6,918 nt of DNA from Candidatus Parcubacteria bacterium (GTDB taxonomy: Bacteria > Patescibacteriota > Patescibacteriia > Patescibacteriales > UBA12075). Under the pieces are notes generated by a model, which searched no databases, had not been told where the DNA came from, and was given only the letters and a program-made list of their open reading frames with translations. The DNA lies in assembly GCA_023139655.1 (NCBI GenBank), contig JAGLNE010000049.1, positions 1-6,918 of the forward strand, read 5' to 3'. The first letter of the stretch is position 1; each line of letters opens with the position of its first letter. Both the position numbers and the translations under genes were made by a program. Positions 1 through 5,393 of the stretch are shown here, piece by piece.

Positions 1-78
1 AATGTCTCTGCAGTCAAGTAATCGACTGCCAATTAAAATCGGCAGCGCTGAAATCTCTTCATTTAAAATTTTTTCCAT
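1..78 (-). CDS. N-terminal fragment of an unidentified protein
   Basis: The first 26 codons of a minus-strand gene run off the left edge and begin MEKILNEEISALPILIGSRL. The ATG is preceded by a strong Shine-Dalgarno (AGGAGGG at 83-89 on the minus strand, 4 nt from the start), and a candidate promoter lies at 151-179, so the start is well supported. The fragment has a short charged N-terminus followed by a hydrophobic stretch (about residues 10-16) and then Arg/Asp/Cys residues. This is too little to assign a family. It is separated from mscS by a terminator, so it is probably its own transcription unit. Function unknown. Confidence 0.7.
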   Translation of the reverse strand, partial: MEKILNEEISALPILIGSRLLDCRDI

Positions 79-150
79 TTTTCCCTCCTCAATTTATTTT
101 TGATTGGCGACTAAAGCCACTGAAAAGAACTTTATCTTTAATGATTTAAG

Positions 151-179
151 ACTTTACCAATAAAACAACAAAAAGTCAA
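151..179 (-). promoter_or_regulatory. candidate sigma70-type promoter for the left-edge gene
   Basis: On the minus strand TTGACT (179-174) is followed by a 17-nt spacer and TAAAGT (156-151). The -35 matches 5 of 6 consensus bases and the -10 matches 4 of 6. Transcription would start near 144, giving a leader of about 65 nt before the ATG at 78. It lies just downstream of the mscS terminator, consistent with independent transcription of the partial gene. Confidence 0.5.
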
Positions 180-190
180 CAAAAACAAAA

Positions 191-228
191 AACCCAAAGC
201 AATCACTGCCCCGGGCTTTTTTTATTTG
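191..228 (-). terminator. probable intrinsic terminator of mscS
   Basis: Read on the minus strand, an A-run and GCCC are followed about 17 nt later by GGG and a T-run. The stem is A-run plus CCC paired with GGG plus T-run, with one bulged G; a small GCA/TGC pairing lies in the loop. It sits about 40 nt after the mscS stop codon. The A/T arms are near symmetrical, so it could also work rightward. The right end shares the motif CACTGCC(C)CGGGCTTTTT with the plus-strand leader at 5428-5444. Confidence 0.55.
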
Positions 229-233
229 AAATA

Positions 234-282
234 TGTTCCTTGTTCTATGTTATGTATTATGTGCTCTATGCCTTATGCACCA
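234..282 (+). repeat. degenerate heptanucleotide repeat across the mscS 3' end
   Basis: Seven consecutive 7-nt units can be read here. Nearly all start with T followed by G, and the first units are TGTTCCT and TGTTCTA; later units drift. The array covers the last codons and stop of mscS (stop at 266-268), so the final residues of the protein are encoded by repeat. The unit is in the same TGTTNNN register as the two perfect arrays inside valS. Confidence 0.5.
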
Positions 283-1303
283 CCCGCTGCGGGAATGGAA
301 TCTCAATATTAGCGGCTTCAAAGTCTTTAGCGATCTGTTTAATCAAAGCATGCTTGATCCTACCCTCGTCCTGGACTGAGTCAACCTTAACGATCACAAT
401 AAAATCAATTGAAGACTCGCCAAATTCTTTGTAGCGAACAATCGGATTATTTTCTTGCTCAGTTACTTCCTCGTCTTTAATAACTTTTTCCGCTGCCTGC
501 ATGGCCACGTACTCGGCTTTTTCCAGATCCGTGCCATAGGCCACGCCAACGCCAATAGAAGTATAGAAAGACCGCACTGGATAGTCGTAGCTGGAAATAT
601 TTTGGCTGACAAATTTGGAGTTTGGCACAATCACAGTATTGCCGCCAATCGTGCGGATACGCACTGAGCGCCAGGAAATATCTTCAATATATGCCTTGGT
701 TCCGCTTTCCAGCTTGATCCAGTCGCCGACATTGATTGACTTGTCCATGACCAGGAACAGGGCGGCAAACAAATTAGCCATGGTTTCCTGTAGTCCAAAG
801 GCAATGGCTAGGCCCATTACCCCCAGGCCAGCCAGGAGCGGCCCGATTTGTATTTCAAACTGCCCAAGAATAATCATCGCGGCAATTAAATAAACAAGTG
901 CTGATACAACTTTGCGGGAAAAAATAAACATAGTCTGGTTTACATTTTCTCCTTTCTCGGTTTCGCCGTACCAGCTAAATACTGTTTTCATTATCCGGCT
1001 GGCCGTAAACGCGACCAGAATGGCGATAAAAACAAAAAAGATATCCGCCATACCAAATTCTTTTTCTTTGATCATCCAGGTCCAGCCGAAATCACGGAAA
1101 GCAAAAAAGAAACCAAGCAGAATAGCTAAATAACGAACCGGCAATTTAGTTGCCTGAATTATCTTATCATCCAGATTGGTTTTGCTCTTGCTGGTGGCTT
1201 TTTCCAGCATGGTCATAAGAAAGGTAACCAAATATGACCCTAAGAAAAAAACGATAATAATAACAATCGCCTTTATTAACTCATTTGAAAGTAAATTATC
1301 CAT
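266..1303 (-). CDS. mscS: MscS-family mechanosensitive ion channel
   Basis: This 345-aa inner-membrane protein is a small-conductance mechanosensitive channel, a safety valve that opens on membrane tension during hypo-osmotic shock. Hydrophobic helices are visible at about residues 8-32, 56-72, 86-106 and 128-148. They are followed by the Gly/Ala-rich pore helix (about 153-186, with GLGVMGLAIAFGLQETMANL) that is diagnostic of the family. The MscS beta domain follows, with VGDWIKLE (192-199), the ISWRSVRIRT segment and VPNSKF (226-231), and then the alpha/beta C-terminal domain ending in the common IPFPQR. There is one more N-terminal helix than in the three-helix E. coli MscS, and the length (345 versus about 286 aa) agrees. 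The start at 1303 has GGAG (1314-1317) 10 nt upstream on the minus strand. It appears monocistronic, with its own promoter candidate and terminator. Whether it is truly orthologous to E. coli mscS rather than another subfamily member is open. Confidence 0.93.
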   Translation of the reverse strand: MDNLLSNELIKAIVIIIVFFLGSYLVTFLMTMLEKATSKSKTNLDDKIIQATKLPVRYLAILLGFFFAFRDFGWTWMIKEKEFGMADIFFVFIAILVAFTASRIMKTVFSWYGETEKGENVNQTMFIFSRKVVSALVYLIAAMIILGQFEIQIGPLLAGLGVMGLAIAFGLQETMANLFAALFLVMDKSINVGDWIKLESGTKAYIEDISWRSVRIRTIGGNTVIVPNSKFVSQNISSYDYPVRSFYTSIGVGVAYGTDLEKAEYVAMQAAEKVIKDEEVTEQENNPIVRYKEFGESSIDFIVIVKVDSVQDEGRIKHALIKQIAKDFEAANIEIPFPQRVVHKA

Positions 1304-1313
1304 ATGTTTATCT

Positions 1314-1357
1314 CTCCACCGGCTTTTAAGCCAGGGTTATGATGACTTTAGTCATCA
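1314..1357 (-). promoter_or_regulatory. mscS leader: two hairpins and ribosome binding site
   Basis: The mscS 5' leader holds a perfect 7-bp inverted repeat, TGATGAC/GTCATCA with a 4-nt loop (1340-1357), and a second small palindrome, GGCTTTTAAGCC (1321-1332). The second lies only a few bases from the GGAG ribosome binding site (1314-1317). Neither is followed by a T-run in the leftward direction, so they do not look like terminators. They could be an operator or an RNA structure affecting translation; the sequence does not decide. Confidence 0.4.
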
Positions 1358-1380
1358 AAATTACTAATATTAAATAAAAT

Positions 1381-1410
1381 ATTAAAAAATATCTAAAAAT
1401 TCATTGACAA
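1381..1410 (-). promoter_or_regulatory. candidate leftward promoter for mscS
   Basis: Minus-strand TTGTCA (1410-1405) is followed by an 18-nt spacer and TTTAAT (1386-1381), each matching 5 of 6 consensus bases. Transcription would start near 1374, about 70 nt before the mscS ATG. The -35 box physically overlaps the -35 of the rightward promoter. The region is very AT-rich, so chance matches are likely. Confidence 0.4.
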
Positions 1411-1442
1411 ATATCCAAAAAAATGCTATATTAATATATTAA
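1404..1442 (+). promoter_or_regulatory. strong rightward promoter with palindrome at the start site
   Basis: A perfect TTGACA (1404-1409), a 17-nt spacer and TATATT (1427-1432), with TGC directly before the -10 (an extended -10 element). It is the best promoter in this half of the window and points at the 76-aa gene. The perfect 12-nt palindrome TTAATATATTAA (1431-1442) covers the end of the -10 box and the expected start point near 1439, a position where a repressor could act; AT-richness makes this only suggestive. Confidence 0.7.
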
Positions 1443-1489
1443 TTTTAAATCGATCATTTTTTAAATATATAAACCACAAGGAGGGTAGA

Positions 1490-1720
1490 ATGAAAAACAC
1501 AAAAAGAGTTGCGTATGTAGAATTCACAAGGCCAGACGGATCTTTCGCTGGCGCATATCCTTTCGGTTCAAAAATTGATTTCAGTGATAAGGTTGGCGGA
1601 CTTTTTTATCAGCCCTACGCTGACACTCCAGCACATCCTCAAAAACTGACATCAAGAATCATTTATAAAACACTTTGCGCCGGATGTAGTCAAGAACCTG
1701 ATGATTGCCAATGCATCTAA
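1490..1720 (+). CDS. small protein with four-cysteine tail, function unknown
   Basis: This gene encodes 76 aa and I do not recognise the family. Expression is well supported: strong promoter at 1404-1432, AAGGAGGG (1478-1485) 4 nt before the ATG, and a rightward terminator at 1895-1937. The first half is rich in aromatic residues and Gly (VEFTRPDGSFAGAYPFGSK), resembling a small beta-strand domain. There is no signal peptide or membrane helix. The C-terminus carries four cysteines at 63, 66, 73 and 75 in the arrangement CxxC-x6-CxC, able in principle to bind one zinc ion or an iron-sulfur centre. It stands alone between oppositely transcribed mscS and the 3' end of valS. The same transcript continues into a hairpin-rich region with a second, very strong ribosome binding site, so the protein and the RNA may be linked. 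A cytoplasmic metal-binding or regulatory role is only a guess. Confidence 0.8.
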   Translation: MKNTKRVAYVEFTRPDGSFAGAYPFGSKIDFSDKVGGLFYQPYADTPAHPQKLTSRIIYKTLCAGCSQEPDDCQCI

Positions 1721-1756
1721 CCCCGACGCTGCTAAAGAAAGCAATCGGGCGGAACC

Positions 1757-1798
1757 TAAGGAGGTGATCGAGATGAGGCTATGACCCACAGCAAATAA
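1757..1798 (+). promoter_or_regulatory. 13-nt super Shine-Dalgarno with overlapping mini-ORFs
   Basis: TAAGGAGGTGATC (1757-1769) is complementary to the whole conserved 3' tail of bacterial 16S rRNA, GATCACCTCCTTA, far beyond the usual 4-7 nt. At ideal spacing follows ATG (1773), but this ORF is only Met-Arg-Leu before TGA (1782-1784). A second ATG (1781) overlaps that stop as ATGA and encodes Met-Thr-His-Ser-Lys before TAA (1796-1798). CACCT at 1855-1859 (approximate) could pair with the AGGTG of the site. It may be a leader-peptide or ribosome-recruiting element. The 16S tail of this organism is not in the window, so the match is to the general bacterial sequence. Confidence 0.5.
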
Positions 1799-1894
1799 AC
1801 ATAAAGGGTATAAACCCTGGCGTTTGCTACTAAGCGCCGCTGAAAAAAGTAGCCACCTTCAGGGCGGGACCGGGCATCCCGCGCCTGAATAACG

Positions 1895-1937
1895 ACTCGG
1901 TAGTTTTACAAGTTTAAAGTAAAACACCGAGTTTTTT
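1895..1937 (+). terminator. strong rightward intrinsic terminator
   Basis: A 14-bp stem, ACTCGGT-A-GTTTTAC (1895-1909, one bulged A) with GTAAAAC-ACCGAGT (1919-1932), 9-nt loop, directly followed by six T (1932-1937). It ends the small-gene/RNA transcript only 5 nt before the stop codon of the convergent valS. In the leftward direction no T-run follows the stem, so it does not look like an efficient valS terminator. Confidence 0.85.
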
Positions 1938-1942
1938 CTTGC

Positions 1943-4900
1943 CTAAAAACTTTTTAACTGCTTCTCCAAACTCTTAACCTCTTCCTTAAATTCTTTAAGC
2001 CGTCCTCTTTCTTTTTCCACTATCGGCTCTGGAGCGCGCTCAACAAAATTCTTGTCACTTAGCTTGCTCTCGGTCATTTTAATTAACTGGCGTAAACGCT
2101 CAATTAAATCTTTAAGGCGCTTTTTCTCTTTCTCTTCATCAACTGCGCCAATCAAATATATCTCAATCTCACCCACTGATATAAATATCGCCTTATCAGG
2201 CTTAGTTCCAGATTTCACCACTTCCAGCTCTTCAATCCCTGTCCGAAGCCCTTTAATAATATCTGCCTGCGGCTCAATCAATTCTTTTTTCTTTCCGGCA
2301 ATTACCAAGGCCTTAACTTTCTTCCCCGGCTCCACCTTATTCACTACCCGCGCATTCCGAATATTGGTAATGATATCCTTGATTAAATTAAAAGAATTTG
2401 ACTGTTCAATTATCTGTTTCTTGTCCTCTGCTGATTTCTCAACTTTCGGCCACTCTGAAATAATTAATTGTTTTTCAGAATTAATATTATTCCATAGAAC
2501 TTCTGTTACAAAAGGAATAAAAGGATGCCACAATTTTAATAAATTAATCAAAACATAATTAAGTACTTTTTCTGTTTCTTGACTTTTCTTAAACTTAATT
2601 GCCTCTAAATACCAATCAGCTAATTCATTCCAAGTAAATTCACGCAGCCACTCACCAGCTTGCGAAAATTTATAATTATCTAAAGAGTTAGATACTTCAT
2701 TAATAGCATCATCAATCCTTTTAATTATCCATGCATCCACCAACGATAATTTATTGATATCAATTTTTTCATTCTTAATTTTTAATTCGTAATTCTTAAT
2801 TGCATATCTGAAAATGTTCCACAATTTATTGGCAAAATTCCTGTACCCGGCAATTTTTTCTTCGTTTAAACGAAGGTCATGGCCCGGAGTGGAGCCAATA
2901 ACCAAGGACAACCTGGTCGCGTCAGTGCCATACTTCTCGCACATTGTAAGCGGATCAATCACATTGCCTTTGGATTTACTCATTTTTTTACCTTTGTTAT
3001 CCAAAACCAGACCGTGCAAGTAAACATCTTCAAATGGAATATCCCCGGTCGCGTAAGTGGTCATAATGATCATGCGTGCTACCCAGAAAAAAAGAATATC
3101 ATAACCGGTTTCCAAAACCTGAGTCGGGTGGAAATTCTTAAAGTCTTCACTGTCTATCACCAGCTTCCCATCTTCTATTTTAATTTGATCCGGAGAACTA
3201 GCCAATGTAGAAAACGTCCACATCCCAGAACTAAACCAAGTATCCAGCGTATCCTCATCCTGTGTCCATATATTATTTTTTAATTCTTCTAATATCTCTT
3301 GGTTCTCATCTTCATTAAAATGCGACGCTGAATCTTCTACTTTAATTAATTTAGCATCTAAGAACTTTGCTAATTTTTCATTTTCTTCTAAGGGCAGAAC
3401 ATGATCCTCGTAGGGTTGAAAAACAACAATCTCCTTAACATTCTTTTTAATTTTTTCAAAATCTATCTGATTGCCTTTATTATAGCCTATCAACTCTTTA
3501 CTTTTAGTTTTAGGAATTATCGGGGAAGATAATAATACTAGTTTTTTAATTTTTAAATCATGCTCCTCAATCATTTTCATAGCCAATATTCCGCCTAACG
3601 AATGAGTAACAATAATTGTATCTTCATTTATTTTTGCATTTTCAATTACATAATTCATTTGCTCTTTCAATTTTGGCTTTTCTGACTTTGGCAAAATCTC
3701 CCAAAAATTATCTTTTCTGGCTAATTTTTGATTCAACCAATTTAGTGGATCCTTTACTTCCCGCGTCCGATAAAAACCATGCAAAAATACAAAATTTGTT
3801 TTATCCTCCGGCGGCTCCACTCCAACGTAAATCTCTTTATCTCTATTGTTCCCTGTTCCCTGTTCCCTGTTCCCTGCCCGATACCACACCGGCACCTGGT
3901 GCCCATACCAAATCTGCCGGCTAATACACCAATCCCGCAAATTCTCCATCCAGTGAAAATAGCTCTTTTCAAACCTTTTTGGCACAATCTTAATCTTGCC
4001 TTCTTTTATCACTTCCAAACAAACATCCTTAATACTCTTCCCCTCCCAATCAATTTTCTGTTTTCTGTTTTCTGTTTTCTGTTTTCTGCCGCGCAGCGGT
4101 TTATTAACATCAATAAACCATTGCAAACTAGGGAGTGGCTCTATGGGCGTATCACACCTGTAACATACCGCGATATTATGTTTATAATCATCTTCAATAT
4201 GGTCAATCAAGCCCATTTTCTTCATATCTTTGACAATTTCTTTTCTAGCTTCAGTTGTAGTCATTCCCTGGTATTTGCCACAATTCTCCATCATCTTGCC
4301 GTCCTCATCAATAATCTGGCGCATGCCAACGCCGTTCCGCTCGGCAATCTCATTATCAACAAATGAATGCGCTGGTGTTACTTTGATTGCGCCAGAGCCA
4401 AACTCCATGTCCACGGCCCGATCGGCCACTACTTTGACTCTGAATTCACCTAAAACTCCGGGAATATCATATTCTTTACCAACCATATCCTTATATCTTT
4501 TGTCTTTTGGATGAACCGCTACGGCTGTGTCCCCCAGCTTGGTCTCGGGTCGAGCTGTGGCCAAAACAAAAGGCCCATATTTTATCCAATACAGCTTAGC
4601 GTCTTCTTCTCTGTATTCCACCTCATCGTCAGCCAGGGTTGAGTGGCACCTGGGGCACCAATTCACTATTCGCTTGCCGCGATAAATCAAGCCGTCATCA
4701 TACATCAGTTTAAAAACACTGTTTACCGCCTGGTGCCGGGTTTCGTCCAGAGTATAAGCCTCGCGACTCCAATCGCAGGATGAGCCCATTTTTTTAACCT
4801 GATTAACAATTGTGTCATGCGACTCTTGGGCAAAGGCGCGCACCCGCTTAAGAAATTTATCCCGTCCTAGGGTGTGTCTGGTTTCACCTTCTTCTTTAAT

Positions 4901-5200
4901 TATTTTTTCTACCTTGGTTTGCGTTGCAATCGCCGCATGGTCGGTTCCCGGTACCCAAAGAGCACGCTTGCCTTGCATTCGGTTATATCGAATCAAAATA
5001 TCTTCAACTGCGAGCATAGCGGCATGACCCATATGAAGAGTGCCGGTTACGTTTGGCGGCGGTAAAACAATTGTGTAGCTCTCGGCCTGGTCATCTACAT
5101 CCAAATTATCCGGATTAAAAAACCCGGACTCTTCCCAGGTCTTATATATCTTATCTTCATATTTTTGCGGCTCATAGGCCTTTGGTAGTTCTTTTTTCAT
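1943..5200 (-). CDS. valS: valyl-tRNA synthetase with embedded serine hydrolase domain
   Basis: This 1085-aa class I synthetase charges tRNA-Val with valine in the cytoplasm and is essential for translation. Family landmarks appear in order. HMGH (56-59) lies in VLPPPNVTGTLHMGH. A CPRC knuckle is at 182-185. The editing (CP1) domain includes ATARPETKLGDTAVAVHP (214-231) and VTPAH (274-278). YFHWMENLRDWCISRQIWYG lies at 414-433, DTWFSSGMWTFSTL at 653-666 and KMSKS at 739-743. The anticodon-binding helical domain follows (about 820-920), then the C-terminal coiled-coil arm (about 1020-1085). Typical bacterial ValRS is about 860-950 aa. The excess is explained by a complete alpha/beta hydrolase domain at about 467-643, plus two in-frame heptamer arrays at about 371-383 and 442-451. 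Flanking motifs and frame are intact, so the enzyme is probably functional. The ATG at 5200 has an AGGAAGGGGG-type ribosome binding site about 9 nt upstream. A tRNA-Val(GAC) gene lies near the right edge of the window but in a separate unit. Confidence 0.97.
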   Translation of the reverse strand: MKKELPKAYEPQKYEDKIYKTWEESGFFNPDNLDVDDQAESYTIVLPPPNVTGTLHMGHAAMLAVEDILIRYNRMQGKRALWVPGTDHAAIATQTKVEKIIKEEGETRHTLGRDKFLKRVRAFAQESHDTIVNQVKKMGSSCDWSREAYTLDETRHQAVNSVFKLMYDDGLIYRGKRIVNWCPRCHSTLADDEVEYREEDAKLYWIKYGPFVLATARPETKLGDTAVAVHPKDKRYKDMVGKEYDIPGVLGEFRVKVVADRAVDMEFGSGAIKVTPAHSFVDNEIAERNGVGMRQIIDEDGKMMENCGKYQGMTTTEARKEIVKDMKKMGLIDHIEDDYKHNIAVCYRCDTPIEPLPSLQWFIDVNKPLRGRKQKTENRKQKIDWEGKSIKDVCLEVIKEGKIKIVPKRFEKSYFHWMENLRDWCISRQIWYGHQVPVWYRAGNREQGTGNNRDKEIYVGVEPPEDKTNFVFLHGFYRTREVKDPLNWLNQKLARKDNFWEILPKSEKPKLKEQMNYVIENAKINEDTIIVTHSLGGILAMKMIEEHDLKIKKLVLLSSPIIPKTKSKELIGYNKGNQIDFEKIKKNVKEIVVFQPYEDHVLPLEENEKLAKFLDAKLIKVEDSASHFNEDENQEILEELKNNIWTQDEDTLDTWFSSGMWTFSTLASSPDQIKIEDGKLVIDSEDFKNFHPTQVLETGYDILFFWVARMIIMTTYATGDIPFEDVYLHGLVLDNKGKKMSKSKGNVIDPLTMCEKYGTDATRLSLVIGSTPGHDLRLNEEKIAGYRNFANKLWNIFRYAIKNYELKIKNEKIDINKLSLVDAWIIKRIDDAINEVSNSLDNYKFSQAGEWLREFTWNELADWYLEAIKFKKSQETEKVLNYVLINLLKLWHPFIPFVTEVLWNNINSEKQLIISEWPKVEKSAEDKKQIIEQSNSFNLIKDIITNIRNARVVNKVEPGKKVKALVIAGKKKELIEPQADIIKGLRTGIEELEVVKSGTKPDKAIFISVGEIEIYLIGAVDEEKEKKRLKDLIERLRQLIKMTESKLSDKNFVERAPEPIVEKERGRLKEFKEEVKSLEKQLKSF
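3272..3802 (-). other. RBBP9/YdeN-like serine hydrolase domain inside ValRS
   Basis: ValRS residues about 467-643 match a stand-alone alpha/beta hydrolase of the RBBP9/YdeN type in length and motif order. FVFLHGF (470-476) forms the first strand and HG oxyanion region. THSLGG (532-537) is the nucleophile elbow with Ser534. Then come LVLLSSP (554-560), IVVFQPYEDHVLPLEE (591-606) with Asp599, and SHFNE (626-630) with His627. The Ser-Asp-His triad is therefore complete, so activity is plausible. The domain starts just after the ValRS segment EIYVGVEPPE and ends just before WTQDEDTLDTWFSS. It replaces a variable linker (a zinc-binding subdomain in some ValRS) in the second half of the Rossmann fold. 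No internal start site or ribosome binding site suggests separate translation. Substrate unknown; members of this family act on small esters or amides. Confidence 0.88.
3849..3876 (+). repeat. in-frame heptamer array (TTCCCTG x4) in valS
   Basis: Four perfect tandem copies of TTCCCTG. Read on the valS strand they encode ValRS residues 442-451 (AGNREQGTGN) directly after the conserved HQVPVWY segment. As 28 bp is not a multiple of 3, surrounding bases restore the frame. The low-complexity polar peptide sits about 20 residues before the hydrolase insert. Confidence 0.9.
4054..4088 (+). repeat. in-frame heptamer array (TTTTCTG x5) in valS
   Basis: Five perfect tandem copies of TTTTCTG. On the valS strand they encode residues 371-383 (GRKQKTENRKQKI) between NKPL and WEGKSIKD, where ValRS normally has a short connection. 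The insertion is highly charged and likely a surface loop. Copy number is the kind that changes by slippage, but a one-unit change would shift the frame, so the present length must be selected. Confidence 0.9.
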
Positions 5201-5225
5201 AATTATAATCCCCCTTCCTTTCTCT

Positions 5226-5267
5226 CCCCTCTCCTTGCGAAGGAGAGGGGCTGGGGTGAGGTGGGGG
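5226..5267 (-). repeat. perfect palindrome plus G-rich tail in the valS leader
   Basis: An 11-bp perfect inverted repeat, CCCCTCTCCTT (5226-5236) and AAGGAGAGGGG (5240-5250), with a GCG loop, followed on the plus strand by CTGGGGTGAGGTGGGGG. Palindromes of this composition with a CTCACCCC-type tail occur as dispersed repeats in many bacterial genomes (recollection, not checked here). No T-run follows, so it is not a classical terminator. It lies 26-50 nt upstream of the valS start, probably within the transcribed leader. Confidence 0.7.
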
Positions 5268-5272
5268 TAGTT

Positions 5273-5301
5273 ATTATATGCTTAACGTTACCATTTATCG
5301 C
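5273..5301 (-). promoter_or_regulatory. weak candidate promoter for valS
   Basis: A perfect TATAAT is present on the minus strand (5278-5273), correctly oriented and about 70 nt before the valS ATG. The hexamer at the expected -35 position (near 5296-5301, GCGATA) is poor, so assignment rests on the -10 alone. If used, the palindrome at 5226-5250 is in the 5' UTR. Confidence 0.35.
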
Positions 5302-5317
5302 TAAATTTGGCAAGAAT

Positions 5318-5346
5318 TTGCGGTTTTATAGTGAATCTTGTATAAT
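5318..5346 (+). promoter_or_regulatory. upstream promoter candidate for the DHH gene
   Basis: TTGCGG (5318-5323), 17-nt spacer, TATAAT (5341-5346). The -10 is perfect and the -35 matches 4 of 6. The predicted start near 5353 is about 145 nt before the DHH gene; it is in tandem with the stronger promoter at 5359-5387. Confidence 0.45.
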
Positions 5347-5358
5347 TGCAATATTCCC

Positions 5359-5387
5359 TTGACATTACCCCTGATTTACTATATATT
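5359..5387 (+). promoter_or_regulatory. strong promoter for the DHH gene
   Basis: Perfect TTGACA (5359-5364), 17-nt spacer and TATATT (5382-5387). The hexamers and spacing are identical to those of the promoter at 1404-1432. Predicted start near 5394, leaving a leader of about 100 nt. Confidence 0.7.
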
Positions 5388-5393
5388 GGTATG

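Larger units (their letters stand above)
1721..1937 (+). ncRNA. hairpin-rich RNA segment downstream of the small gene
   Basis: No protein gene fits this roughly 215-nt stretch, but many paired segments do: CCCGA/TCGGG (1722-1726/1745-1749) with inner TGCT/AGCA; AGCAAA/TTTGCT (1790-1795/1823-1828) enclosing AGGGT/ACCCT (1805-1809/1814-1818); GCTACT/AGTAGC (1826-1831/1848-1853); and TTCAGG+CGGGA paired with TCCCG+CCTGAA (1858-1869/1877-1889). It ends in a strong terminator. The second and third helices share bases 1826-1828, so they cannot form fully together, a switch-like property. The segment is visibly more GC-rich than the surrounding intergenic DNA. I looked for conserved cores of RNase P RNA, tmRNA, SRP RNA, hammerhead and common riboswitches and saw none. 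It could be a structured 3' UTR, a processed small RNA, or a leader controlling the mini-ORFs within it. Confidence 0.5.

Noticed and set aside
1773..1798. Resemblance of the mini-ORFs (MRL and MTHSK) to the macrolide-sensing ErmD leader peptide, which contains MTHS and MRL
   Set aside because: The peptides are in different frames, the order is reversed, they are only 3-5 residues long, and no erm methyltransferase follows; most likely coincidence.
1721..1937. RNase P RNA, tmRNA, SRP RNA, integron attC or a common riboswitch
   Set aside because: The conserved core sequences I know for these are not present. There is no tRNA-like end for tmRNA, no GGAAG-type SRP loop, and no clear attC end pair.
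2052..2558. 168-aa open frame on the plus strand opposite valS
   Set aside because: It lies wholly antisense to well-conserved ValRS sequence, has no ribosome binding site or recognisable domain, and is explained by the codon use of the opposite strand. The same applies to the other plus-strand frames within 1943-5200.
3272..3802. Intein or mobile intron as the explanation for the ValRS insert
   Set aside because: There are no intein-like splice motifs (N-terminal Cys/Ser block, His-Asn before the junction) or homing endonuclease motifs; the content is a clear alpha/beta hydrolase.
3272..3802. valS split by a separate hydrolase gene
   Set aside because: The frame is continuous through both junctions, with no stop codon, internal ribosome binding site or start at the domain boundary.
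3754..3987. 77-aa open frame on the minus strand in another frame of valS
   Set aside because: It overlaps conserved ValRS coding in a shifted frame and arises largely from the heptamer array; no independent support.
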